Assembly: GCA_964611645.1 (NCBI GenBank)
Contig: CAZTAO010000007.1
Span: 1-64,000 of the forward strand
DNA: 64,000 bases
From: CAZTAO01 sp964611645
Lineage (GTDB): Bacteria; Armatimonadota; UBA5829
Direction: 5' to 3'
The stretch's first letter is position 1, and the number at the start of each line of letters is the position of its first letter. A program made the translations under genes and the position numbers. The notes beneath the pieces are model-generated. The model ran no database searches. It was not told where the DNA came from and saw only the letters and a list, made by a program, of their open reading frames with translations. Below are positions 17,695 through 26,063 of this stretch, piece by piece.

Positions 17695-18051
17695 TCAGTC
17701 ATTCTCCTTCACCCTTGCCTTCACTATCCCCTCGACAACGTCCGCGGGGATGGGGTGTTGGAATGTGAACTGTATTGTGGTTCCGGAGGTCTTGTGCCCT
17801 GCGAGACGATCGCGGAACTGCTCGACGAGTGATTCTCGTGTGGTCACAAAGCTGAGATGGTCCTTGAATGCAGCAAAGTGGACAAGCGGACGGCCCCGAT
17901 ACCTGAATGTAGGGATTCCATAGCTGATCAGTTCTTCGGTCTCAGGAGCCGCTGCCTTTATAGTCTTTCGCAGGTCTTGCAGGACCTGCCGGTCGCTCTC
18001 CGGCACCGCCGCAATATACTCATCCACATCTTTCGCTACATTCGCTGCCAT
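17695..18051 (-). CDS. DUF1801 / YdhG-like protein
   Basis: The 118-residue protein matches the YdhG/DUF1801 family: KDVDEYIAAVPESDRQVLQD, LRKTIKAAAPETEELISYGI, then RPLVHFAAFKDHLSF. A bacillus member has been proposed to bind iron and interact with frataxin; for most members the role is unknown. I chose the ATG at 18051 because GGAGG lies 7 bp before it and the family consensus begins there; the frame stays open to 18108. Cytosolic and single-domain. It is convergent with yvcK. Confidence 0.85.
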   Translation of the reverse strand: MAANVAKDVDEYIAAVPESDRQVLQDLRKTIKAAAPETEELISYGIPTFRYRGRPLVHFAAFKDHLSFVTTRESLVEQFRDRLAGHKTSGTTIQFTFQHPIPADVVEGIVKARVKEND

Positions 18052-18130
18052 TTCTCGGCCTCCAGTCACAAGCACTACTGTCGATTGACTAGCTGACTCC
18101 GCTAGCACCCAACACCCATCACCTGCCCCG

Positions 18131-20455
18131 TTACTCCAACCAATACTTCATCGCGTCGGGATCGAATTTCAGGAGCCACTCGCGGTATTGGGCTTGGTTG
18201 AATGGGGGTTTGCCGGCGAGGTAATGGTTGCGGCCTTGGACTCCGTTCGCCTGCCATTCTATCGCGTAGAAGCGCTGTTTGTTGGCGTGGTATGGGATTG
18301 TGGTTAGCTGGGTTACTGACTCGGCTTTGGAGATGGCTTCGCCACTTGAGACTACCTCGCCAGAACCCACGTCCGTGATTGTGAAGCTGAGTCTGGTTTC
18401 CTCGCGGGTCTCGTTGGCTGACACCAATCGCTGGGTGTCGTTCTCCGGTTCGGTCAGGATGAGGCAGATGGGCTGCTGGACCCGCTTGATGAACTCGTAG
18501 GCCAGTTTGCGGTCGAAGTAGTAGCCTACTATGGCATCGGAGAACTGCGGCCAGCCGTCGATGAGGTTCCACCAGATTATGCCTGTCCGCCGCCACATCT
18601 GGCTTCGGAACATCTCTATGAAGAACTTCTTGGCCTCCGCCTGGGATACCTGGCTGGCGAATGCGTAGTCGCTGAGGTTATCCGGAGCTTCCCCAAAAAG
18701 CACCCGCGCCTGCTTTGCCATCAGCTCCACGCGGTAGTCGTAGAGGTCGATTCCGGGGATGGGCGATGTGCAGTGGAGGGTCCATTCCTCGTTGTCCGTG
18801 TACGGCCAGACTTTCTCCGGCGAGATGAACTTGCGGATAGCGCCCGGTGAGGGGCAGCCGTGGTAGCCGATCTCGCTGGCGAAATGGCACAGGGACTTCT
18901 GGTAGTAGTCGCTTTTGTAGTAATCGCGCGGTCCCCAGAGGTGGTCTTCCGGCAGATACTTCAGGCCATTCTTGAAAGCCTCCGGGTCCACATAAGGCGA
19001 GCTCGGCAGGTAAGGCCGCCACGGATCTTCTTCCGCAACAACATCCGGAATCACCTGCCGGGTTAGCTTGTTGTAGTTGGGGTCTTTGTGCAAATCGCCC
19101 CCCGCGCAGAACACGTCGCACTCATTGTCCCCTGCCCAAAGAACCACGCACGCGTGCTGGCGAAGCCTCTGGACTACTTGTTGGGCCTCTTCCGCGATTC
19201 CCGGCCCAAACCAGTGATCCTCTTGCGGATATAGCGCACAAGCCATGGCAAAGTCCTGCCAGACCATGATGCCCTTGCGGTCGCAGATATCGAAGAAGAG
19301 GTTGTTCTCATAGACATTGCCGCCCCAGCATCTTATCATGTTGCAGTTGAGGTCATCTGCCATCTCAAGCATCTGGGGAATGCGGTCTACGTCGCGGGAA
19401 TGGTAGGCGTCGGCGGGAACCCAGTTTGTGCCGTGGACGAAGACCTTCTCCCCATTGACCTTGAAGCAGAACTCACCATTGCCGTCTTCGTCAGTTGTGC
19501 TGGTGCGCAGAAGCTCGATAGTGCGAATACCGTGGGTGAGTTTCATTGTGTCGATGACTTCGCCGTTTTTGGCAAGGGTGACTGTGATATCGTACAGGTT
19601 CTGCTCCCCCTTGCCCTTCGGCCACCATAGCTTGGGACTGGGAAGCTGGAATGAGGTGGCCCCGGCGTGGAAGAGGACGGGCGTTGTGTGGGAGAATGTG
19701 GATTCGCCGCATGAGCCTTCAATAATCAAGTTGTAGTGGTTCTTGTGTCTGTCGGCGATCTGCAGGTTGTAGGATAGCTTGAGACACGCCTCTGATTGAT
19801 CTTCACGCAGTTTTGGTGTTTGCAGGTACACCCATTCGATCCTTTCGACGGGCTTGTACACCAGCCGTGCATCTCGCCAGATTCCTGCTGATAGCGCCCG
19901 TGGCATTATATCCCAGCCATACATGTGGGGAGCTTTGCGAGTGTAGAGAGAGTCCCAGTTGCTGCGCATTGCATAGACGCTTGGCGGGTATTCCAGCCAA
20001 TCCCAGGATTCCGGCTCCGGGGAAATGTGAACCAAAAGCTGATTGCGTCCTTTGAGGCAGCCGTGAGTGCCGGCCTGCGCCGGGATAAGCATATTGTCGG
20101 TCGAACAGACATCAACGCCGTTGAGATGTGTCAGTGAAAAACAGTCTATTCCCTCGAAAACAAGATGCGGCTCGAATCCCGCTCGTTCATCTGCGTCAAA
20201 CTCGGTGAAGTAGTATATCCTGGCACGCTCATACTTTGTGAGTGAAGCAATGTTCATCCCATGGAACGGCTCTTCGATGACGCCGTTGGCAAGCAGGTCC
20301 AGTTCGAAGTTGCCTGGGACTTTGCAGGGCATTATCTTCATGCCGGATTTCTCGATGTCTTCTATGGTCTTGATCTCGCCGGGATCATCAAACGTATACG
20401 CAAATCTCCACTCGCCGCAGAGGTCTATTTGATCGTAGCCGCCGAGGAAATCCAT
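18131..20455 (-). CDS. GH2 beta-mannosidase-like glycoside hydrolase
   Basis: The 774-residue product matches family GH2 beta-mannosidases. The N-terminal sugar-binding domain begins IDLCGEWRFAYTFDDPGE. An Ig-like domain follows, then a TIM barrel with NMIRCWGGNVYENNLFFDIC and IMVWQDFAMACALYP. The general acid is the Glu in VVLWAGDNECDVF and the probable nucleophile the Glu in HFASEIGYHG. No signal peptide is seen, so it likely hydrolyses imported beta-mannosides in the cytosol. It lies divergent from a sugar isomerase/epimerase gene, a plausible partner. The start ATG at 20455 fits the family's usual beginning. Confidence 0.9.
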   Translation of the reverse strand: MDFLGGYDQIDLCGEWRFAYTFDDPGEIKTIEDIEKSGMKIMPCKVPGNFELDLLANGVIEEPFHGMNIASLTKYERARIYYFTEFDADERAGFEPHLVFEGIDCFSLTHLNGVDVCSTDNMLIPAQAGTHGCLKGRNQLLVHISPEPESWDWLEYPPSVYAMRSNWDSLYTRKAPHMYGWDIMPRALSAGIWRDARLVYKPVERIEWVYLQTPKLREDQSEACLKLSYNLQIADRHKNHYNLIIEGSCGESTFSHTTPVLFHAGATSFQLPSPKLWWPKGKGEQNLYDITVTLAKNGEVIDTMKLTHGIRTIELLRTSTTDEDGNGEFCFKVNGEKVFVHGTNWVPADAYHSRDVDRIPQMLEMADDLNCNMIRCWGGNVYENNLFFDICDRKGIMVWQDFAMACALYPQEDHWFGPGIAEEAQQVVQRLRQHACVVLWAGDNECDVFCAGGDLHKDPNYNKLTRQVIPDVVAEEDPWRPYLPSSPYVDPEAFKNGLKYLPEDHLWGPRDYYKSDYYQKSLCHFASEIGYHGCPSPGAIRKFISPEKVWPYTDNEEWTLHCTSPIPGIDLYDYRVELMAKQARVLFGEAPDNLSDYAFASQVSQAEAKKFFIEMFRSQMWRRTGIIWWNLIDGWPQFSDAIVGYYFDRKLAYEFIKRVQQPICLILTEPENDTQRLVSANETREETRLSFTITDVGSGEVVSSGEAISKAESVTQLTTIPYHANKQRFYAIEWQANGVQGRNHYLAGKPPFNQAQYREWLLKFDPDAMKYWLE

Positions 20456-20685
20456 GCTTTCGCTCCCGAAGTGTGATGGGTGAATTATAGCACGATGGGA
20501 ATCGGACGTATAGGACAGATGGGACTAGTAGGACACGCGCTGTTGAGAGGGCCCTCCATCCTGTCCATCGCCTAATCCCTGAGATCGTGTTCAAGACAAT
20601 GAGGGCTGGAAACGCGTACTGGAGGATTTCTCGCAGCCGATAACTAAGTGTCTTACTGTCAATCAGCAAATCACAGGAGCGAACG

Positions 20686-21663
20686 ATGCCTACAGATAGA
20701 AAGTACTCAGTCATCCTTGGGAACCTGGGGAATACTTGCGACAGGTTCTGCAGCAGCTACAAGACCAACCCCGACACAATGGACATGCTCAAGCAGGCGG
20801 CGGCGATACCGTATGTTAAGGGCATAGAGCTGGTCGGCACATGGGACATCAGGCCGGACAACTCAGCCGAGATGAAGAAAGCGCTATCCGACCTGGGCCT
20901 GACCTGCGTCTCGATTGTCCCCGACCTCTTCGCCGACGCCACCTACTGGAAAGGCGCCTACTCCGCCACCGACTCCAAAGTGCGCAGGCAGGCGATCGAC
21001 TACACCCGCCAGATGTGCGACATCGCGCTGGAACTCGGCTGCGGGATCATGAACCTCTGGCCGGGGCAGGACGGCTACGACTACCTCCTCACCGCCGACT
21101 ATGAGCTCGAGCGAAAACTGGAGTGCGATGCAGTCCAGGAACTGGCCCAGGCCTACCCCACCCTGCAGTACGCGCTGGAGTATAAGCCCAAGGAGCCTCG
21201 GACCCACTCCCACCTCGCCCGAATGGCCGACACCCTCCTCATGGCTCAGGAAACCGGCTGCAATAACGTCGGCATAACCATCGACACCGGCCACGCGTTC
21301 GTGGGCGGGGAAGTGGTCGGGGAGTCGATTGTGCTGGCGAAGCGGGCCGGAAACAAGCTCTTCCACATGCACTTCAACGACAACTACGCTTCCTGGGACG
21401 ACGACATGATAGTCGGCACGGTCCACAGCATCGCCTACATAGAGATGCTCTACTGGCTCGACAGATGCAACTACACCGGCTGGCTTTCCATGGACCAGTA
21501 TCCCTACAGAGAAGACGCTGCGGGGGCAATCGGGGAAAGCATTCAGTGGCTGGTGAAGTTCGACGCCATCCAGCGAGACAACAAAGCCAAGATAGACGCC
21601 CTCCTCAAGGCCGGTGACCCAATTGAGACATCGAGGTTCCTGCGGGGTGTGATCGTCGGTTGA
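20686..21663 (+). CDS. Sugar phosphate isomerase/epimerase (xylose isomerase-like TIM barrel)
   Basis: The 325-residue product matches the AP-endonuclease-2/xylose isomerase-like TIM-barrel family. Supporting stretches are GIELVGTWDIRPDNSAEMKK, LGCGIMNLWPGQDGYDY, LEYKPKEPRTHSH, NVGITIDTGHAFVGGE and LFHMHFNDNYASWDDD. The Glu, Asp and His residues in these motifs are the expected divalent-metal ligands. The exact sugar is not predictable. AGGAG precedes the ATG at 20686. It lies divergent from a beta-mannosidase, which suggests a role in sugar catabolism. The stop codon TGA is itself part of a heptanucleotide repeat. Confidence 0.85.
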   Translation: MPTDRKYSVILGNLGNTCDRFCSSYKTNPDTMDMLKQAAAIPYVKGIELVGTWDIRPDNSAEMKKALSDLGLTCVSIVPDLFADATYWKGAYSATDSKVRRQAIDYTRQMCDIALELGCGIMNLWPGQDGYDYLLTADYELERKLECDAVQELAQAYPTLQYALEYKPKEPRTHSHLARMADTLLMAQETGCNNVGITIDTGHAFVGGEVVGESIVLAKRAGNKLFHMHFNDNYASWDDDMIVGTVHSIAYIEMLYWLDRCNYTGWLSMDQYPYREDAAGAIGESIQWLVKFDAIQRDNKAKIDALLKAGDPIETSRFLRGVIVG

Positions 21664-21679
21664 CGGTTGACAGTTGACG
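21659..21679. repeat. Heptanucleotide tandem repeat (GTTGACG)n
   Basis: Three units: GTTGACG, GTTGACA, GTTGACG. The array begins within the last two codons of the isomerase gene and supplies its stop codon. Confidence 0.6.
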
Positions 21680-21688
21680 GTTTGGCTA

Positions 21689-21835
21689 TGCTGCGGGAAC
21701 GACGACGTGGACAAAGCCCACAAGTCTGCACTGAGGTGAGTTCCCGCAGCCTCATCTCATCAAAGTACCTGGCTGCGGGAACTCACATTATGCTCAGTGA
21801 TAGCTAGTGCCGACCGTCGTTCCCGCAGCATAGCA
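21689..21835. repeat. Two inverted TGCTGCGGGAAC hairpin elements
   Basis: Unit 1 (21689-21750) runs from TGCTGCGGGAACGACG to GTGAGTTCCCGCAGC. Unit 2 (21771-21835) is the same element reversed, from GGCTGCGGGAACTCAC to GTCGTTCCCGCAGCATAGC. Each unit's ends pair over about 10 bp. A third copy is at 29256-29322. This arrangement is REP/BIME-like and fills the space between convergent genes. Confidence 0.7.
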
Positions 21836-21844
21836 TAGCGAGAC

Positions 21845-22711
21845 CTACTGCGGCTTGTCGGTCAGGGCCGCCCCGACCAGGGCAGGCTCTTGGCGTCGCG
21901 CGACTATGGAGAAAGTGTTCTTCATCCCCAGAGCTGTGCCGATGGGCTGGAAGAGGGAGCTCTGGGTGCTGAAGTATTTGGTCAGACGGCAGTCGAAGCC
22001 ATTCTCTTCCGCAAGTTTGCAGATGGCCTCCTGGTCGACTCCGTTGCGGACCACGTGGTACTCCACATTGTCCTGCACCGACTCCTCCAGATACACTCCC
22101 TTGCTCCGCCGAAGCCGCCTTGCCAACCCTCCAAGCACGTCCCCCCGCAGGACTCTCCATGTGAGATAGGCAACTGCCGAGAAGGCCTTGGTAGACTTGC
22201 CTACCGTATCATATCGCAGCGGGTCCTGGAACGTGAATAGCTGGCCGTGGGGCGAGAGCGACTTCAGGCAGGTCTCGATCAGCCCGAGGTAGTCGGGGAT
22301 GTGGTGGAGGAATGAGTTGGTCACTATGATATCATAGCTTGCGCCCGGCTCGTTCGCCACGTCGTTGGCGTTCTCGCAGCGGACCGTCAGCATGTCCGCA
22401 AACTTCTTGCACTTCTGGGACAGCTCGGCCAACTGCGTGTCAGACAGATCAACCGCTGTCACGCGCGCTCCAAGCTCAAGGAACGGCAGTGTGACCGAAC
22501 CTTCGCCCGCGCCGAGATCGAGCACTGTTGGAGTGGGTGAGAACTTGTTCGCGTAGTCGAAGACGTCTACAACCAGGCCGCCAAACAGCCTGCGCAGCGC
22601 TGCGTGCTTGATGTGCGGCGCGCCACTGATATACGCGCTCCCGCCCTTTACGCCATAGAATGCCTCGTTGGAAAGCTCCGCTACCCGAAGCGCCCTGTTG
22701 TCTTTGTCCAT
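21845..22711 (-). CDS. Class I SAM-dependent methyltransferase
   Basis: The 288-residue product has motif I TVLDLGAGEGSVTLPFLELG (about residues 63-82), VTAVDLSDTQLAEL as motif II, and IIVTNSFLHHIPDYLGLIET. The rest (LTWRVLRGDVLGGLARRL) is not assigned to a known substrate group. I chose the ATG at 22711 because GAGGAG precedes it; the GTG six codons earlier lies upstream of that ribosome binding site. Cytosolic. The flanking SIMPL lipoprotein gene is on the same strand 80 bp upstream, so co-transcription is possible. Confidence 0.83.
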   Translation of the reverse strand: MDKDNRALRVAELSNEAFYGVKGGSAYISGAPHIKHAALRRLFGGLVVDVFDYANKFSPTPTVLDLGAGEGSVTLPFLELGARVTAVDLSDTQLAELSQKCKKFADMLTVRCENANDVANEPGASYDIIVTNSFLHHIPDYLGLIETCLKSLSPHGQLFTFQDPLRYDTVGKSTKAFSAVAYLTWRVLRGDVLGGLARRLRRSKGVYLEESVQDNVEYHVVRNGVDQEAICKLAEENGFDCRLTKYFSTQSSLFQPIGTALGMKNTFSIVARRQEPALVGAALTDKPQ

Positions 22712-22791
22712 TCCTGCTCCTCTTCGCACGCGGCGATATTGCTGCCGCTAAAAACTAACACAGGGCAGGGATGAACGTCAAATCGCGAGAC

Positions 22792-23586
22792 TCACCTTCG
22801 CTGTATCGCAAACGTCACCACCACATCGGCAGTTATGGATTCCTCGCGGGGGGCAGCGTAGGTGGTGGCTACCTTTGCCAGGGGGCCCATCATTCCCGTA
22901 CTCGCCGGTTTTGCCTGCCGCAAGGCCGGTCTTGCCTTATAGCGCTTGCCGTCACTCGCTCCAAACGCGTCGTACGGGCTCCAGACCTCGCCCTTTGCCG
23001 CCAGATCCGCATCTATCACGCTGCTGATGGGCAAGAGGATGACTCCTCCGGCTTGGGCTACCTTCTCAGCGCGGGTCTTGGCATCTGTGACTGCCGCAGC
23101 CATCGCCTGTGCTTCAAGCTCCGCCTGCCTGGAGAAGCTGTAGGAGACTGACTCCACCTTGGTCGCCCCTGCGCGGATGCAGGAGTCTATTGTCTTGCCC
23201 AGCTTCTTCACATCGCGCAGGGTAACCGTGAAGCTGTTTGTCACGCGGTAGAAAGCCTTCAGCGGCTTGCCGGTGTTCCAGTCGGTCGGCCGCTGAATAC
23301 CCGCCTCATAGAGATCGGTAGCAACATCTTTCGAGGCCACGCCCTGGTTGGTCAGAGCCTGGCGGACGGCCTCTACCTTCTTGCGGTTGGCATCGTTGGC
23401 GCGCTGGCCTGCCGAGGGAATGTCCCTGGTCACAACTACAACCGTGAACTCCCCGGTATCAGGCACCGACTTGATCTCCCCATACCCTTTCAGCACAACG
23501 CCCTTCTCGATCACCGCAGGCTTCCCGCAGCCCATCACCGCCACGGCAATTGCCATACCAACAAGCGCAAACACGAGTCTTCGCAT
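22792..23586 (-). CDS. SIMPL-domain (DUF541) lipoprotein
   Basis: The 264-residue product begins with a lipoprotein signal peptide: MRRLVFALVGMAIAVAVMGC, lipobox VMGC with Cys at residue 20. The SIMPL/DUF541 domain follows: VVVVTRDIPSAGQRANDANR, KKVEAVRQALTNQGVASKDV, AYRVTNSFTVTL-type strand and TKVESVSYSFSRQAELEAQA. The family includes BP26/OMP28 and the oxidative-stress protein YggE, which oligomerise outside the inner membrane. The precise function is not established. The protein should be a periplasm-facing lipoprotein. The ATG at 23586 gives the clean signal sequence. Confidence 0.88.
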   Translation of the reverse strand: MRRLVFALVGMAIAVAVMGCGKPAVIEKGVVLKGYGEIKSVPDTGEFTVVVVTRDIPSAGQRANDANRKKVEAVRQALTNQGVASKDVATDLYEAGIQRPTDWNTGKPLKAFYRVTNSFTVTLRDVKKLGKTIDSCIRAGATKVESVSYSFSRQAELEAQAMAAAVTDAKTRAEKVAQAGGVILLPISSVIDADLAAKGEVWSPYDAFGASDGKRYKARPALRQAKPASTGMMGPLAKVATTYAAPREESITADVVVTFAIQRR

Positions 23587-23683
23587 TGCATTCCCTCCGA
23601 GTTGTAGGTTCTATCTACATTAGATGCTGGGAGTGGGGGTTATCTTCAAAGTATTTCTTGGAGTTGTTGAACGGGGGTGTTCA

Positions 23684-23731
23684 CACGGGGATGAATCCCC
23701 GTGCTACACTTACAAAACCCCTGCGGGAGTT
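23684..23731 (+). repeat. CACGGGGAT / AACCCC two-hairpin element, copy 1
   Basis: Hairpin 1 is CACGGGGAT-GA-ATCCCCGTG (23684-23703) and hairpin 2 is AACCCCTGCGGGAGTT (23716-23731). The same two-hairpin unit recurs at 25930-25979 and, inverted, at 31387-31434. Confidence 0.7.
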
Positions 23732-23745
23732 AAGAGGCACCGGGC

Positions 23746-25860
23746 TTACTTCTCCGGTTCGGATTTTGGGCCGAGTTCGACCGGCCAGGCGGCTATCCCC
23801 AGCGGGATGACTTCATCTCCCTTGACCACTACTGCTGTGTACGGACTGAGAGTATGTTTGCGGGTCTGATTGCCCACCCGGACTCCGATCTCTCGCTCGA
23901 CATTGCCGCGGTTCTGAACCGCATATCCCTGAGCAAACGCGGCTATCTCGCAGTTTTCCGCAAAATGGACGCCGTGTTGGCCGGCATCGCCGGATGGCTC
24001 GACCATCTCTATCTTCGCGCGGCGTGAGAAGAGGGCGTTGTGGAGTTTTCGCAGCACCGGTTCGCCTGCCACCGAATCCGCCCAGCCAAGCGCCGTGCAG
24101 AAGACTGCATACCCCTCCCCCAACCGGTTCACGTAGAGTCCCTGACCTCCGGGACCCTTGAGCGCGGCGACTGCAGTTGTTGGCGTGGCATCCACGGTGA
24201 ACTTGCAGTACACCTGCGTCGAGTCGCCTTTGGCGATGCCCCTGAGAAAGCCCGGGAACTCACCGGTGGCGACGTAATTGCCCGGCTTATCAGAACTGAC
24301 TCGAAGGTCGGACAGCCCGAATAGCCGCTTCGCCGCATCGGTCATGCCGATTACCGTCTTGCCGGCCTGGATGCAGCCGAAGCCCACGTCCGTAAACAGG
24401 ACGCCTCCGTTCTCCACGTATCGGGTCAGACTCGCCATCTGCTCCGAGGGAATGTCGGCGGAGAACGGAGCGAGGACCACGCCATATCGATCCAAGTCCA
24501 CACGTTCGATATCCTGGGGCGTGAGGTAGTCGGCCTGCCCGTACTTTGTGCCAAACTTGAGGGCTTCCATAAGGGGCAGCGGCTCCCCTGTAGGCTCTCT
24601 CAGCAGGCCGTACACCTGTGACATATTCCCCCAGCCCTCAGCGTAGGGTTGATACATCACCGCGATAGTCGGCTCGGGGCGCATCGAAAATATACCGGAG
24701 GACTCCAGCGCGCGGATGGTGGTTCCAAGCATATCCACTCGCTCAGTCCTGGTGCTTCGGTCTCCCGCTCGGGCATCGATTGCCAGGAAACTCCACGGCC
24801 AGAATGTCGCGCCGGACGCGCCGTGGAAAGCCCCCTCGATCATCCAACTCCGCAGAACCCGCGCGTCCAGGTGCCAATTGTAGCTCTCCGAGTGCTCGAC
24901 CATCATCATCGGCAGCGCGGCGCGGGTGTTGCCGCCCCGACCAACATCCACCATCCACACGTGGTGGGTGTCGAAGTCGTTACCTGAGAATTGCGGGTAG
25001 AAGTCGAAGTGGCACCCCCAGCCGGTGGGTATCTGGGTCGCGGGCCAGCCGAGGTTATGCGCGCCGGTCCACATCGGGGTGGACTTATCCACCTCTCGCA
25101 CCGCCGCCTCGAACTGTTTCAGCGAGTAATGAATCCGGCTGAGCTTGAACCGTGCCGAATCGAAAGCCTTGGGGCCAACCCCAAAAGGAAACTCCGGCTG
25201 CCGCATGCTCTCCTCCGGCCTGCCCTTACCTCCACGCTGGTATTCCAGCTTGATGTCCTCAAAGGCACGATACGAGGTTCGCCACGAGCGATTGAGGTTA
25301 CCAATGCTGCCGTAATCCCCGGCCAGATAGCTTTGGAAGTCAGAGCCGTCAGTTGGGATGACATCTCCCATCTCATCACAGAAGTTCCAGCCGACAAGGT
25401 TTGTCACTCCCCTGTAGCGCCGGATAATTGTCTGGACGTACTTCTTCCACTTATCATCCGGCACCCCGGGCCTCTCAGCGGCACTTTCAAGCACGCTGTT
25501 GTGGATGAATATGATCACGTACAAACCGCGCCGCTTGATGTCCAGCAGGCTCTTGTCCCAACTCTCGAAAGACTTCTCCAGCGGCGCAGAACCATCGCCG
25601 TGTCCCAGGATCAGATGCACAGTATTGAAGCCTGCCCTGCGGTATCGGGGGTCGGTCCAGTCGCACAGGTCTGCCCAGAAAAGGGGCTGTGGGCGGCCAT
25701 CTATGGTCATCATCACCTTGCCGCCAGGCGCAGGTATAATCTGCGCGCGGAGTTTGTGACCGGTGTACAGCTCCTTCAGCGCCTTGTCGGAAGCGCTCGT
25801 CGGCCCTGACACCGTAGCAGCCAACACCGCCAACCCAATCAACCATATTATCCTGCTCAC
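23746..25860 (-). CDS. Secreted GH42-like glycoside hydrolase
   Basis: The 704-residue product begins with a signal peptide (about residues 1-23, MSRIIWLIGLAVLAATVSG). A clan-A TIM barrel follows, with GWNFCDEMGDVIPTDGS carrying the likely general acid Glu. DYGSIGNLNRSWRTSY matches the GH42 stretch after that residue, and MMMVEHSESYNWH matches the GH42 nucleophile region. A trimerisation-like domain (GVVLAPFSADIPSEQMASLT, GGVLFTDVGFG) and a C-terminal beta domain complete the GH42 plan. GH42 enzymes are mostly beta-galactosidases, but this member is divergent and the substrate is open. It should act in the periplasm or outside. Confidence 0.78.
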   Translation of the reverse strand: MSRIIWLIGLAVLAATVSGPTSASDKALKELYTGHKLRAQIIPAPGGKVMMTIDGRPQPLFWADLCDWTDPRYRRAGFNTVHLILGHGDGSAPLEKSFESWDKSLLDIKRRGLYVIIFIHNSVLESAAERPGVPDDKWKKYVQTIIRRYRGVTNLVGWNFCDEMGDVIPTDGSDFQSYLAGDYGSIGNLNRSWRTSYRAFEDIKLEYQRGGKGRPEESMRQPEFPFGVGPKAFDSARFKLSRIHYSLKQFEAAVREVDKSTPMWTGAHNLGWPATQIPTGWGCHFDFYPQFSGNDFDTHHVWMVDVGRGGNTRAALPMMMVEHSESYNWHLDARVLRSWMIEGAFHGASGATFWPWSFLAIDARAGDRSTRTERVDMLGTTIRALESSGIFSMRPEPTIAVMYQPYAEGWGNMSQVYGLLREPTGEPLPLMEALKFGTKYGQADYLTPQDIERVDLDRYGVVLAPFSADIPSEQMASLTRYVENGGVLFTDVGFGCIQAGKTVIGMTDAAKRLFGLSDLRVSSDKPGNYVATGEFPGFLRGIAKGDSTQVYCKFTVDATPTTAVAALKGPGGQGLYVNRLGEGYAVFCTALGWADSVAGEPVLRKLHNALFSRRAKIEMVEPSGDAGQHGVHFAENCEIAAFAQGYAVQNRGNVEREIGVRVGNQTRKHTLSPYTAVVVKGDEVIPLGIAAWPVELGPKSEPEK

Positions 25861-25929
25861 TTGGATACCTCCCGCTACTCGCAGAGACTACTTCGACGAC
25901 ACTGTGCGCGTCCCCTCCTGCCAGCAGTT

Positions 25930-25979
25930 CACGCGGGGATGAATCCCTGTGCTATCGCTACGAAACCCCTGCGGGGGTT
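25930..25979 (+). repeat. CACGGGGAT / AACCCC two-hairpin element, copy 2
   Basis: CACGCGGGGATGAATCCCTG, then AACCCCTGCGGGGGTT (25964-25979). It is the same unit and orientation as 23684-23731. It lies directly upstream of the promoter of the FadR-type regulator. Confidence 0.7.
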
Positions 25980-25995
25980 GCCGCGAATTGGGGTC

Positions 25996-26046
25996 TTGAC
26001 ATGGATTTGTCTCCTGCGCTACCATTGTGATGTTATGGTAATACCA
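25996..26046 (+). promoter_or_regulatory. Promoter and FadR/GntR-type operator of the regulator gene
   Basis: The -35 box is a perfect TTGACA (25996-26001); the -10 is TACCAT (26020-26025) at 18 bp. Immediately after the expected transcription start is a perfect palindrome TGGTA-A-TACCA (26036-26046), which fits the TNGTNNNACNA consensus known for FadR-subfamily GntR regulators. The adjacent gene encodes such a regulator, so autoregulation is likely. Confidence 0.7.
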
Positions 26047-26063
26047 ATAGCGAGAATGACCAA

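Noticed and set aside
24991..25809. 272-codon plus-strand open frame
   Set aside because: Antisense shadow of the GH42-like gene. No ribosome binding site and no recognisable protein pattern.
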